DNA of 64,000 bases from Candidatus Latescibacterota bacterium (GCA_022820485.1 JAJEFJ010000054.1:107815-171814); one strand, 5' to 3'. Shown: positions 41,713 through 51,002, numbered from the stretch's first letter. The notes: a model not told the origin generated them from the sequence alone. Numbers and translations are program-made.

Positions 41713-42516
41713 ATGCGCATCATCCGCTTTATCGACGCTGACGACGCCGTCCGTTGGGGCCTCGAAGCCGAGGACGGCCAAGCCTCCGTCCTCACCGGCG
41801 ATCTCTTCGCAGAACTAGTCCCCACCGGCGAACAGGTAGCCGTCAAAAAGCTGCTCGCCCCGCTGGCCCCGACCAACATTTTCTGCATTGGGCTAAACTA
41901 CCGCGAGCACGCGGCCGAATCAGGGCTCGAACCGCCCGAGCAGCCCGTCGTCTTTGCCAAGCCCACCAGCGCGGTCTGCGGCCCGGGCGACCCGATCCTG
42001 CTACCAGCCTGCTGCAACCACGGTCCAGAAGTTGACTACGAGTGCGAACTCGCGGTGGTGATCGGCAAGGCCGCCCGCAATGTGGCGCGGGCCGACGCCC
42101 TCAGCTACGTGCTTGGATACACGTGCGCCAACGACGTCTCAGCCCGCAAGTGGCAGCTAAACGGCGGCGGCGGCCAGTGGATTCGCGGCAAGGGCTTTGA
42201 CACCTTCTGCCCGTTGGGGCCGGTACTGGTCACCGCCGACGAAATCCCCGACCCGCAAACCCTCGGTATCCGCACGATCCTCAACGGCGCGACCATGCAA
42301 GACCACACCACCGGCGACATGATCTTCACGGTCGCCGAACTGATCGAATTCCTCAGCCAAGATACGACCTTGCTACCGGGCACGGTCATCCTCACCGGCA
42401 CCCCGCAGGGCGTGGGTTTTGCGCGCCAACCGCCCGTATGGCTTACCGCCGGCGACGAGGTCATCGTGGAAATAGACCAGATCGGCCAGTTGCAAAACCC
42501 AGTGCAAGCGGCCTAG
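41713..42516 (+). CDS. Fumarylacetoacetate hydrolase family protein
   Basis: 267 residues. FAH-fold features: PTNIFCIGLNYREHAAESGL, VFAKPTSAVCGPGDPI, PEVDYECELAVVIGKAARNV (acidic metal ligands), YTCANDVSARKWQ, KGFDTFCPLGPVLVT and LTGTPQGVGFARQPP. The family cleaves C-C bonds of diketo acids, or dehydrates/decarboxylates them; one member hydrolyses 2,4-diketo-3-deoxy-L-rhamnonate to pyruvate and lactate. Divergent from the BMC operon and near an L-rhamnose mutarotase, so a link to deoxy-sugar breakdown is reasonable but unproven. Confidence 0.9.
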   Translation: MRIIRFIDADDAVRWGLEAEDGQASVLTGDLFAELVPTGEQVAVKKLLAPLAPTNIFCIGLNYREHAAESGLEPPEQPVVFAKPTSAVCGPGDPILLPACCNHGPEVDYECELAVVIGKAARNVARADALSYVLGYTCANDVSARKWQLNGGGGQWIRGKGFDTFCPLGPVLVTADEIPDPQTLGIRTILNGATMQDHTTGDMIFTVAELIEFLSQDTTLLPGTVILTGTPQGVGFARQPPVWLTAGDEVIVEIDQIGQLQNPVQAA

Positions 42517-42519
42517 CGT

Positions 42520-42840
42520 TCACGCTTCCTTGAACATCCCAAAGGCAAAGGCTTCAGGTAGCTCCTCGAAGATGATCTCCCCTTCGCCGTCGGTTTCCAG
42601 CAACTGGGCCATGTAGTCGTACCACTCTTCTAGGACTGGCACTTGGCGGCTCTTGAGCCAGTCTTCCTCAGTCGGGGCGACCGCGTGGATGATGAGGTGC
42701 TCGTCCAAGCGGTAGATGGCCATGCTGACCTCGTTGTCAGCCATGCTGTCGGCGATTTCGGGCCACAGGTCGTCGTGGGCTTGTTTGTACTCGGCGTACG
42801 CATCGGGACGCAGCCGCATGCCCAAACCAATCGAATACAT
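42520..42840 (-). CDS. rhaM: L-rhamnose mutarotase family protein
   Basis: 106 residues. SIGLGMRLRPDAYAEYKQAH, DDLWPEIADSMADN, YRLDEHLIIHAVAPTEEDWL, and EEWYDYMAQLLETDGEGE match the RhaM (DUF718) family, which interconverts rhamnose anomers; His and Trp positions of the family are present (YKQAHDDLWPE). RBS AAGGAGACC before ATG 42840. It converges with the FAH-family gene (3 bases between the stops), so the two are on opposite strands but may share a sugar pathway with the BMC operon. Confidence 0.85.
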   Translation of the reverse strand: MYSIGLGMRLRPDAYAEYKQAHDDLWPEIADSMADNEVSMAIYRLDEHLIIHAVAPTEEDWLKSRQVPVLEEWYDYMAQLLETDGEGEIIFEELPEAFAFGMFKEA

Positions 42841-43395
42841 AATGGTCTCCTTAATTGTTAGGAATCGCGCGCCGTTTGACGCACATTGATTGATAAATAT
42901 GCGGATTAATTAAGAGATATTCAAAAAACGACGTAAAGTTCTTTTTTTTCTATTCTTAGCCATTTTTTCCTTGACACTATATCACCTTGAAAGTGAAACT
43001 AAAAGGCAGTCAAAAACCGTGCAAAGCAAATTGCACATCACTATGAGAGGAGGGCCTCAAAGAATGAATCTCTTCGCACATCGATCCTCGTGTAGTCTCA
43101 GGAGCCAGCTCCCCGATGGGGGCGGCCATACGGTCCCAAATATGTGGCCTACGAACAGCATCCGAGCGTTGCGCGTTCGTCCCACCTAGGATACACGCAC
43201 GACTCTTCAGGTTGTGTGCATCGGCTGGCTAAAACGCACAGCCGAATCGGGAATTCACCTCGCATTCGCAATGTAATCGTCTCGGGCGATTGACCGCGCG
43301 TGCAAGGGCTTTCCCACGGGGTTTTCGGGACAGCGCTTTCGAGCAGGAGGGCACTTTTGCGTCCCGGAAACCGGCGATACATCGATTTCGATACA
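42841..43395. other. Long non-coding stretch with promoter-like and hairpin-rich sequence
   Basis: About 550 bases without a convincing gene. The left part is A/T-rich, with TTGACA at 42971. From about 43030 it becomes G/C-rich with many short inverted repeats (for example GGCCATA near 43130 paired with TGTGGCC near 43145) and leads into two terminators. It may encode a structured leader or small RNA, but I cannot assign it to a known RNA family. Confidence 0.4.
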
Positions 43396-43451
43396 GCCGC
43401 TTTCCAGCGGCTTTTTTGATGGCCGCGGCGCAAAAATGCTGCGGCTTTTTT
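43395..43451 (+). terminator. Two tandem Rho-independent terminators
   Basis: First: AGCCGC (43395-43400), loop TTTCCA, GCGGCT, with a T-run to 43417. Second: GCCGC (43422-43426), 14-base loop, GCGGC (43441-43445), then TTTTTT. Both face plus, just upstream of a small HTH gene, so they would end or attenuate a transcript coming from the preceding non-coding stretch. Confidence 0.75.
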
Positions 43452-43505
43452 CGTTCAATTTCGTCGAACTTCGCACCAATTGAAGATCTGGAGAGAAAAC
43501 AACTC

Positions 43506-43763
43506 ATGCGCAAAATCGAGCCAGAACGCATCAGGCGCGCGGCGCGCATTTACGCGAGCAACCAAGAGGCCAGCCGTGCGCTGGGTATTGCCCCGGGCAG
43601 TTTCAGTCGGCTCTGCCGACTCTACAACATCGAGACCCCCTATGCGCGCAAGCGGCGGCGGCGCGAGGAATTCGGCCGCCAGCGCGATGACGATCTCTTA
43701 GAAGACATCGACATCGACCTGCAAGAGATCGAGGCGCTAGAGGAGGTCCTCGACCTCAACTAA
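43506..43763 (+). CDS. Small helix-turn-helix protein
   Basis: 85 residues from ATG 43506 (GGAGAG 12 bases ahead). IEPERIRRAARIYASNQEAS, RALGIAPGSFSRLCRLYNIE is a homeodomain-like helix-turn-helix, followed by a basic patch (YARKRRRREEFGRQR) and a strongly acidic tail (DDDLLEDIDIDLQEIEALEE). The basic-then-acidic layout suggests a DNA-binding protein with an interaction tail. The frame extends upstream to 43290 across the two terminators, which argues against the longer form. A terminator follows. Confidence 0.65.
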   Translation: MRKIEPERIRRAARIYASNQEASRALGIAPGSFSRLCRLYNIETPYARKRRRREEFGRQRDDDLLEDIDIDLQEIEALEEVLDLN

Positions 43764-43788
43764 TAGGCATCGCCTACTGCGCTTGGCC

Positions 43789-43836
43789 AGCGGAGAGTTG
43801 GTGGACGTTTTCGTCCGCTAGCTCTCCGCTTTTTTG
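43789..43836 (+). terminator. Rho-independent terminator after the small HTH gene
   Basis: GCGGAGAG (43790-43797) pairs with CTCTCCGC (43822-43829), with an inner hairpin GGACG-TTTT-CGTCC between, followed by TTTTTTGTTT. This is a strong bipartite stem. Confidence 0.85.
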
Positions 43837-43884
43837 TTTCAATCCACGCGCCGGCCTTTATTAGGGTCTAAAAAGGAGGCGCTC

Positions 43885-46527
43885 ATGCCTAGCGCGAAGT
43901 CGTTACAGCAGTTTTGTCGTCAAACTCTACCGCTGATGTTGCAGCAGGCGGATGGGCAGGAGATGATGGCGGCGGTGCGAGACGTGGTACAGACCGATCG
44001 CTGGAATTCGTTTGATCGCTTCGGCGACACGACCGCCACGCTAACGAGCCGCTACGAGGCCGCGGGTGCGCGAGTGGAGGTCGAATCCATCCAGACCGGA
44101 GGGCGGCTAGGGTCGGGCCGGTGGATCATCCGCGAGGCCGCCGATGTCGCAGGCGCGACTGTGGATGTGGTCCATCCGCTCACCGAGCGAATACTGGATT
44201 GGCAGGAAAATCCCTGGCACGTCATCCAGTGGAGCGCGGCGACCTCGGCCGATGGCTTGCGGCTGCGGCTGGTGATTCTCGACCAAGTCGAAGACATCCA
44301 ACGTCAGCCAACCGACGGGCTCGCAGGAGCTATTGTGCTGACCAAGCTAGACCCGCGCACCCACCTCGCTCTTTTAGCCACTAAAGGGGCCGCCGCCGTC
44401 ATCACCGACCGGCCAGTGCCCAACCTGCCCAAGGCCGTGGCGTGGACCAAATTCGGGTGGGGCGCAATTTCCCTAGCACATGCTGAGGCGCGGTTGGTGG
44501 GATTTGTGATCTCTGAGCAGCAAGGGAAGCGACTGCGGCGGCTAGCGCGGGAGCACGGCCCCTTGACCCTGCACGTACGAGCCGACATCCGCAAATACGT
44601 CGGCAGCCACGACGTGGTCAGCGGCATCATCGAGGGAGCCGGCGATCCGCAGGACGAAGTATGGGCCATCGCGCACAGCGCCGAGCCTGGAGCCATCGAC
44701 AACGCTTCGGGCGTGGCTACCACCTTGGAGATCGCCCGCGTGCTCGAAGGGCTTATCCGTGCGGGCAAACTCGCGCGCCCCAAGCGCACCATTCGCCTAC
44801 TCAACGCCTATGAGTGCTACGGATTCTTCGCCTATCTAGAGCGGGTGCGGCGCTTGCAGACCCCGTTGGCCGGCGTGTGTATCGACACAGTCGGCTCCCG
44901 ACCCACTGTCTGCGATGGCCGGCTGGAGTGGCACGCGACAATCCCTATGTCGGCTGGTTTCGTCGACCGGGTCGGCGAGGCTATCTTGCGGGCCGGGGTG
45001 CGGCAACACAAGCCCGGCTATCGCGTGCATCTAGCGCGCTTCATGTCCACGTCTGACACCTTGATCGGCGATCCCCAGTACGGATTTCCCTGCCCTTGGA
45101 TCACCACCCATCACCGCAAGAGCGGGCGCGGCTTCGACGCCTACCACTCCTCGGCTGACGTGGAGGCACTGCTCAGCCCGCAGGGACTGGAGACCTGCGC
45201 GGCCTCGACAGCGGCCTATCTGTACTACTTGGCCGACATGGGCAGCCGCGAAGTGGGGGAGTTGGTCCGCACCGAGACTCAGCATTTCCGCTCCGTACTC
45301 CAAAAGAAAAAGCGGCCCCGAGCCGAAGCTGAATACATACGCGAAGCCCACAGCCGCAGCGTGCGGCGGCTTACGCGCTGGCTCTGGGGAGGCAGTCGGC
45401 GCGAGATCTTGGAGGCCATGGACGATAGCGAGCGGCAAGTAGCGGCCGCCGCCACCGAGGCCGCGCTACCGGACAAGCGAGCGCGGCGCACAGCCCAAGC
45501 GCGGCTAGTGCCACGGCGCACGGCAGTGCTCTCGCCCACCGGCGAAAACACACCAGCCGCGATCAATGCGCGCATCTCGGCTGCACAGCTATCGCCGTGG
45601 GCACTGTTTTGGGCCGACGGACGCCGGAATTTGGGCGAAATCGCCGAGTGCATCGCCTGCGAGGAAGCCGACTATCCGGACGGGCCACGGACGGAAGGTT
45701 CCGTCGCCGTCGATCGAGTGTACGAGTACTTCGCAGCACACGCCGAATTGGGCTACGCCGAGTTGATCGACCCGGCCAATATGATCGGCCGCAAGGAGTT
45801 AGTGCGGGATTTGCGCCGCTTGGGCGTCACCCCAGGCATGGACCTGATGGTCCACAGCTCCTTGTCGGCCATCGGCTTTGTCGAGGGTGGTGCCGAAACC
45901 GTCGTCGATGCGCTCTTGCAGGCGGTCGGCAAGCGCGGGACCCTGTTGGCCCCTTCGTTCAATCACCGCGCGGCAAAAGTCTTCAACCGGCTGACCACGC
46001 CCACCACCAACGGCACCATCCCAGACGCGCTGTGGCGGCGCACCGAAGCCGAGCGCAGCATGCATCCCACGCACGCGGTAGCGGCGATTGGGCCGCGTGC
46101 CAGCTACTATTGCCAAGGTCATCTCGAAGCTGGGATCTGGGCGCAAGACAGCCCAATCGGCAAATTGGTACACGGCGGCGGCTACATCCTCGCGCTGGGC
46201 ACGACGCACGATACGAGCACAGCCTATCACGTGGCCGAGATGTCCGTGCCCTGCGGCTGCATTGAATCTTTTGCAATTCCAGACCGCATCGTGCGCGAGG
46301 ATGGGACCGCGGACGAGGTCTTGGGGCTGGCCTTTCGCAGCGGTCCCTGCCCGGTTCCAACCCACAAGCTGGACTCAACCCTCGACCGGAGGAAGTTGCA
46401 GCGGCGGGGTAAGGTCGGGCAGGCCGAATGCGAATTAGTGAAAGCTCACGATCTGTGGCAGGTGCGGCGCGAACACCTGCGGCGCGTCTGTCCCACCTGT
46501 ACCGTCAAGCCTCAAATCGCGCGGTGA
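43885..46527 (+). CDS. Fusion of M28-like peptidase domain and aminoglycoside N3-acetyltransferase-like domain
   Basis: 880 residues from ATG 43885 with AAAGGAGG just ahead. The N-terminal half (to about 490) has DUF4910/M28 traits: EVWAIAHSAEPGAIDNASGV (metal His/Asp), RLLNAYECYGFFAYLERV (Glu), and STSDTLIGDPQYGFP with a late His pair. Residues about 580-640 form a small helical domain. The C-terminal 240 are AAC(3)-type: LVRDLRRLGVTPGMDLMVHS, SLSAIGFVEGGAETVVDALL, HPTHAVAAIGPRA, ALGTTHDTSTAYHVAE. AAC(3) relatives may act on small natural amines. A peptide-metabolite tailoring enzyme is likely; drug resistance is not implied. Confidence 0.85.
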   Translation: MPSAKSLQQFCRQTLPLMLQQADGQEMMAAVRDVVQTDRWNSFDRFGDTTATLTSRYEAAGARVEVESIQTGGRLGSGRWIIREAADVAGATVDVVHPLTERILDWQENPWHVIQWSAATSADGLRLRLVILDQVEDIQRQPTDGLAGAIVLTKLDPRTHLALLATKGAAAVITDRPVPNLPKAVAWTKFGWGAISLAHAEARLVGFVISEQQGKRLRRLAREHGPLTLHVRADIRKYVGSHDVVSGIIEGAGDPQDEVWAIAHSAEPGAIDNASGVATTLEIARVLEGLIRAGKLARPKRTIRLLNAYECYGFFAYLERVRRLQTPLAGVCIDTVGSRPTVCDGRLEWHATIPMSAGFVDRVGEAILRAGVRQHKPGYRVHLARFMSTSDTLIGDPQYGFPCPWITTHHRKSGRGFDAYHSSADVEALLSPQGLETCAASTAAYLYYLADMGSREVGELVRTETQHFRSVLQKKKRPRAEAEYIREAHSRSVRRLTRWLWGGSRREILEAMDDSERQVAAAATEAALPDKRARRTAQARLVPRRTAVLSPTGENTPAAINARISAAQLSPWALFWADGRRNLGEIAECIACEEADYPDGPRTEGSVAVDRVYEYFAAHAELGYAELIDPANMIGRKELVRDLRRLGVTPGMDLMVHSSLSAIGFVEGGAETVVDALLQAVGKRGTLLAPSFNHRAAKVFNRLTTPTTNGTIPDALWRRTEAERSMHPTHAVAAIGPRASYYCQGHLEAGIWAQDSPIGKLVHGGGYILALGTTHDTSTAYHVAEMSVPCGCIESFAIPDRIVREDGTADEVLGLAFRSGPCPVPTHKLDSTLDRRKLQRRGKVGQAECELVKAHDLWQVRREHLRRVCPTCTVKPQIAR

Positions 46528-48686
46528 ATAGATCGCTCCCCTCCCCGTATGGCCAACACCTCCGGGGCAGCCAAGACGAGGGACTCACCGATGCCACCGG
46601 CCGCTCGCATCTAACGCTGCGCGGCTTTTGGGTCGGTGCGTTCCTCAGCTTCTTCCTGTCCATTGGCGCACCCTACGCCAACATGGCGATGCGGGCGACC
46701 AACATGGCCTTCGACTTCAATACCCCAGGGGCCATCTTTCTGTTTTTGGTGCTGGTCGGCTTGCTCAATACGGTTTTCAAGCTCGCTGCCCGCGACTTCC
46801 GCCTAGCAGTGGGGCTAGCCCTGCTGGCCACGGGCGGCTTTTGCGGCTATTGGGCCAGCCGTGGCGCGGTCGATTGGTACTCGCCTGGTTTTTGGTTTGG
46901 TGCCTTCCTCGTCCTCTCTTCGCTGTGGAACGTGCCCGTGGTGCAGCGCGGAGGCACCCTCGCACTCAACCGCGCTGAACTGGTGCTGGTGTACGCGATG
47001 CTGCTGGTCGTCTCCGCCCTCTGCACTATGGGGCTGACCCAGCAACTTTTGCCAGCTCTCACCGGCATTTTCTACTATGCCTCCCCGGCCAACCAATGGG
47101 CCGAAAAGCTCTTTCCGCTCTTTCCCTCGCAGCGCATCCTCGTCGATGACGGCACTGGCAACCGCGGCTTTTACGAGGGCGGCGCGCTCGCCGACATTCC
47201 CTACGCCACTTGGGTCGAGCCACTGTGCTGGTGGGCACTACTGCTCCTCTCGCTGTACGTGGCGATGGTATCGACGGCCGTGATCTTGCGCCGGCAGTGG
47301 GTCGAGCGCGAGCGGCTGGCCTATCCGCTGACCCAGCTCGGGGTGGCCATCGTGCAAGGCGAGCGCGGCACCGGGCTACTCAACGGCTTTCTCAAGCACG
47401 GCGCCCTGTGGTGGGGCGCGGCCTTGCCGCTCGCATACGGCAGCCTCAAGGCCCTGCACCAATACTACCCGTCCTTGCCCAACTTCGGCCTGATTTGGTC
47501 GGTACCGTTTATCGGCCAGCAGAACCTGCAAATCTGGATCAGCTTCGCACTCGTGGGCTTTTCCTATCTCATCAGCACCCAAATAGCGGCCGGCATCTGG
47601 ATTTTCTATCTGCTCTCCAAGGTCGAAGCCGAATTCCTCGCCCTATCCGGCCTCAAATCCACCAGCAAATTCGTCTATGGGGTCTCGTACGAGCCGCTCT
47701 TGGCCTATCAGGGCGGCGGCGCGCTCATCGCCATGGTGCTCTTGGGGCTGTGGACGGGGCGCGGCCATTTGCAGGACGTATGGCGCAAGGCCCGCAGCCG
47801 CCATGCAAACATCGACGACGGCGACGAAATTATGTCCTATCGAGCGGCCGTGATCGGAGTATTCTTCGGCACCGGAGGCATTGCCGGCTGGCTGTGGCTG
47901 ATGGGGACCCCGCTGTGGGTCGGCGCACTCTTTGCAGCGGTGGCCCTATTGGTATTTATCGGCATCTCGCGGGTTGTGTGCGAGGCTGGCCTAGCGGCGG
48001 TGCGCTCGCCCATGATCGCTCCAGACCTCATCGTGCAAGGCATTGGCTCGCAGACGATCGGGGCCGCTGGCGTCTTCAACCTCTCCTTTGCGTACATCTG
48101 GTCAGCCGACATCCGCATATTCCTGCTGGCCATGGTCGCCAACGGCTTGAAGCTGATCCAAAACATGGATCGCCGCAGTCGGCGAGTCGTTTTCTGGGCG
48201 CTGGTGGCGGCCATCTTTATCGGCGTAGCGGGCTCCTGCTGGATGGTCTTCCACCTCGCCTACAAGTACGGGGGCATCAACCTCGATAGCTGGCGCTTTC
48301 ACGGCGGCCCATCCACCATCTACAACGCGGCACAGCGCGCGCTAGAGCCAGCCGGAGCCGACTGGTTGGGACTGGCGTTTTTCGCTGGTGGAGCTGTGGT
48401 CATGGCCCTTTTGACTTGGGCGCGGCATCACTTCTTGTGGTGGCCCTTCCATCCAATCGGCTTCCCAATTGGCGCAAACTTCATGCTCGACAAAATCTGG
48501 GCTTGCGTGCTCTTAGCTTGGGCGCTCAAGAAGCTGATCTTGCGTTTTGGCGGGGCGGCGCACTATCGGACGAGCCAGCATTTCTTCATGGGCCTGATTA
48601 TGGGCGAGGCCCTGTGCAACGGATTGTGGCTGGTCATCGACTACTTCACCGGCAAGATCGGCAACGCCGTCTTCATTCTGGGGTGA
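46524..48686 (+). CDS. DUF6785-family polytopic membrane protein
   Basis: 720 residues from GTG 46524, overlapping the previous stop as GTGA; the longer frame from 46428 lies inside the upstream gene. About 14 hydrophobic segments. It resembles the DUF6785/DUF6784 family, distantly akin to OPT oligopeptide transporters, found in Planctomycetes-, Armatimonadetes- and Latescibacterota-like genomes. GISRVVCEAGLAAVRSPMIA and HPIGFPIGANFMLDKIW are conserved-looking loops. A transport role for a peptide-like substrate fits the coupled upstream peptidase fusion. Confidence 0.8.
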   Translation: MNRSLPSPYGQHLRGSQDEGLTDATGRSHLTLRGFWVGAFLSFFLSIGAPYANMAMRATNMAFDFNTPGAIFLFLVLVGLLNTVFKLAARDFRLAVGLALLATGGFCGYWASRGAVDWYSPGFWFGAFLVLSSLWNVPVVQRGGTLALNRAELVLVYAMLLVVSALCTMGLTQQLLPALTGIFYYASPANQWAEKLFPLFPSQRILVDDGTGNRGFYEGGALADIPYATWVEPLCWWALLLLSLYVAMVSTAVILRRQWVERERLAYPLTQLGVAIVQGERGTGLLNGFLKHGALWWGAALPLAYGSLKALHQYYPSLPNFGLIWSVPFIGQQNLQIWISFALVGFSYLISTQIAAGIWIFYLLSKVEAEFLALSGLKSTSKFVYGVSYEPLLAYQGGGALIAMVLLGLWTGRGHLQDVWRKARSRHANIDDGDEIMSYRAAVIGVFFGTGGIAGWLWLMGTPLWVGALFAAVALLVFIGISRVVCEAGLAAVRSPMIAPDLIVQGIGSQTIGAAGVFNLSFAYIWSADIRIFLLAMVANGLKLIQNMDRRSRRVVFWALVAAIFIGVAGSCWMVFHLAYKYGGINLDSWRFHGGPSTIYNAAQRALEPAGADWLGLAFFAGGAVVMALLTWARHHFLWWPFHPIGFPIGANFMLDKIWACVLLAWALKKLILRFGGAAHYRTSQHFFMGLIMGEALCNGLWLVIDYFTGKIGNAVFILG

Positions 48687-48735
48687 TCCCATATTCCTTG
48701 ACATCGCACGAGGGTGGGCCTATCTCTTTTGCGCT

Positions 48736-50025
48736 ATGAATCGACTTATCTTTTTTATTGCCACAGCACTCGTCGCCTGTGTCGGCCCCTTCGCCGGCAA
48801 GAAGGTTCCGCCTTGGCTTGCGCCGCCCCCCGTGCTCAAAGCGACCTTCTCCAGCGAGGAGGCCGCCGCGCATCTGGTCTGGCCCCCAGTGTCTGCTGCG
48901 AGCTTTCTCTACGGCGAAATCCAGCGCGCCACAGGAGGCGAGTTCGCGGCCATCGCACGCGTGGAATCCGCCACCGACACCACCTTTACAGACGTCGGCC
49001 TGTTGGCTAACACGCAGTATAGCTACCGGATCGTCAGCTTCTACGGCGAGGATGAGACCGTACACGAGCTAATCAGCACGACGGTCGCGGGCGGGTTCCA
49101 CCACCGCATCGCAAGCTGGTCCCTCGACAAAGGCACGGCCCCCACGCGACTGGCCATCAGCCGCAACGGCACGGTCTTTGTCGTCGGCGTAGGCACCGGG
49201 CGCGTCGAGCGCTTCGACCGCACGGGCCACGCCTTGGAGGCATGGGTCTATACCACTGAGCCGCTGGCCCGTATGGAAACGAGTGCGCTGGACGGGCCAG
49301 CGCTGGCCATCGACGACGAAGATCATCTCTACGTGGTGTACAACCTGCACCGTCCGGGCCAGAAGCCAGCGGCCTTTTGGGCGAAATTCGCCCCAGACGG
49401 TCGGCTGTTGTGGACGCGCCCACTCGCCGGGCTGTTTGCCCGCCACATCGTCATCGACGGCGATGCTATCTACATCGAAAGCATCAGCCAATTACAGCTA
49501 TTCGACCAAGCTGGCGAACAGCAAATTCAGTACGCCATCCCGGCCCTGTTAGTGGCTAGTCTGCGGCTTTGGCAAGGGCGCTTCGCCGCGTTGATCGAGC
49601 CGTTGGCCCTGCGCGCCGACGACTGGCAGGCACCGCGGCTAGTCGTGTACGACAACCCACAGCGCGCCGCGGCCAGCCGCGTCATCGGTCGCGATCCCAA
49701 ATCGCATCAGGACCGCGGCAACGGGCTTTTGCTGCGGCCGACTGACTTTGCCGTCGATGAAGCGGCCGACCGGGCTTTCGTGGTCAATGCCGGCCACAGC
49801 CGCATCGAAGTATTCCAACGCGGTGTCTATCTGACGCGATGGGGCGAGGAGGGCGGCGGCGACAACCAATTCCGCTTCACCGGCCGCCTCCAAGTTGTCG
49901 TCGATATGGCTACGGGCGAGGAGGACGAGCGCGAGGTGGTGGCCGGTGGTATCGCCCGCGACACCGAAGGGTTCATTTACGTGGCCGATACCTTCAACGA
50001 TCGGATTCAGAAGTTCCAACCATGA
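48736..50025 (+). CDS. Secreted lipoprotein with fibronectin-type-III-like and beta-propeller domains
   Basis: 429 residues. A signal peptide ends in a lipobox-like ALVAC. Residues about 30-110 look like a fibronectin type III domain (HLVWPPVSAASFLYGEIQRA, NTQYSYRIVSFYGED). From about 130 to the end are NHL/SMP-30-like propeller blades: LAISRNGTVFVVGVGTGRVE, LAIDDEDHLYVVYNL, DFAVDEAADRAFVVNAGHSR, GGIARDTEGFIYVADTFNDR. It is probably an extracytoplasmic binding protein. ATGA overlap with the next (TPR) gene links their expression. Confidence 0.8.
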   Translation: MNRLIFFIATALVACVGPFAGKKVPPWLAPPPVLKATFSSEEAAAHLVWPPVSAASFLYGEIQRATGGEFAAIARVESATDTTFTDVGLLANTQYSYRIVSFYGEDETVHELISTTVAGGFHHRIASWSLDKGTAPTRLAISRNGTVFVVGVGTGRVERFDRTGHALEAWVYTTEPLARMETSALDGPALAIDDEDHLYVVYNLHRPGQKPAAFWAKFAPDGRLLWTRPLAGLFARHIVIDGDAIYIESISQLQLFDQAGEQQIQYAIPALLVASLRLWQGRFAALIEPLALRADDWQAPRLVVYDNPQRAAASRVIGRDPKSHQDRGNGLLLRPTDFAVDEAADRAFVVNAGHSRIEVFQRGVYLTRWGEEGGGDNQFRFTGRLQVVVDMATGEEDEREVVAGGIARDTEGFIYVADTFNDRIQKFQP

Positions 50026-50957
50026 AGGCCGTGCTCGCATTGCTATTGCTGGCCGTGCTGTGCAACGAAGGTCAGTCCCAGCGCCAAAACAAGCGGGCGT
50101 ACAACCTCTGGGCCAAAGAGAAGATCCGCTACCTCAACGCCAAGGTCACCATCAATCCCTACAACCCGCAACTGCGCGTCCTCCTCGCCAACGCGTATTT
50201 TGACGACGGGCAAAAGTACGAAGCCAAAAGGCTGTTGCTTGAGGCACTGGAACTCGACCCCGACTACGCCGAGGCGCATTGCAATCTCGCAGTCATGCTC
50301 CACGGCCAAGGATACGAGCGCGAGGCCAAGCACCACTACGAAGAAGCCCTGCGGCTGGATTCGCTAATGGTCGAAGCCATGGCTGGACTGGGAACCTTGC
50401 TCTGCCGCACCGAGCGCCAAGTCGAGGGCCTTGAATACCTCGAAAAAGTCATCGCAATCCAACCCGATCACGTCAACGCTCGCTTCAACATGGCCGTGGC
50501 GTATCACAAGGTCGGCGATTTCAAAAAATCCATCGAACACCTAGAGACCTTGCTGAAGGTCGATTTCAATTATCGCGGTGCGCGCCGCGCACTGGCCCGC
50601 TCTTACTACAGCCTTGGGCTCGTGCGGCTGCAAGCCCAACAGCCCGAGTTGGCACTCCCGGTGCTGACCAAGGCCGTCGAGTACGAGCAAGACAACGACA
50701 GCATGTTCTTCGCCAAGGGCCTCGCCCACCTCGACAGCGGCGACTTCACTGGAGCCGAAGCGGCCTTCAAGCAGGTCATCGCATTGTCCGGCGATCACAT
50801 CCCCGCCCTGCACAACCTCGGCGTGATCTGCGAAAAAACCGAGCGATACGCGGAAGCCGTCCAATACTACGGCAAAGTCCAGCAGCTAGCCCCGCATCTG
50901 GCGACGATCGATGCGGTTAAACACGCCTCATACGACGTGAATTACCTGACCGAATGA
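50022..50957 (+). CDS. TPR-repeat protein with signal peptide
   Basis: 311 residues from ATG 50022 (overlaps the previous stop as ATGA; earlier open frame is unsupported). Signal peptide MKAVLALLLLAVLCNEGQSQ. Six or seven tetratricopeptide repeats follow: LRVLLANAYFDDGQKYEAKR, AEAHCNLAVMLHGQGYEREA, VEAMAGLGTLLCRTERQVEG, NARFNMAVAYHKVGDFKKSI and so on. It is probably a periplasmic scaffold for the propeller lipoprotein encoded upstream. Confidence 0.85.
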   Translation: MKAVLALLLLAVLCNEGQSQRQNKRAYNLWAKEKIRYLNAKVTINPYNPQLRVLLANAYFDDGQKYEAKRLLLEALELDPDYAEAHCNLAVMLHGQGYEREAKHHYEEALRLDSLMVEAMAGLGTLLCRTERQVEGLEYLEKVIAIQPDHVNARFNMAVAYHKVGDFKKSIEHLETLLKVDFNYRGARRALARSYYSLGLVRLQAQQPELALPVLTKAVEYEQDNDSMFFAKGLAHLDSGDFTGAEAAFKQVIALSGDHIPALHNLGVICEKTERYAEAVQYYGKVQQLAPHLATIDAVKHASYDVNYLTE

Positions 50958-51002
50958 GTTTGACTTTTGCTCGGCTAACGCGTACACTTTGCCTTTTTTG
51001 CA

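Noticed and set aside
43885..46527. Reading the AAC(3)-like half as an aminoglycoside-resistance gene
   Set aside because: It is fused to a peptidase domain and coupled to a transporter-like gene in a non-clinical context; the fold is shared by many metabolic acetyltransferases.
47210..48289. 359-codon frame within the DUF6785 gene, other frame
   Set aside because: Arg/Pro/His-rich shadow of a membrane-protein gene; no start site or domain support.
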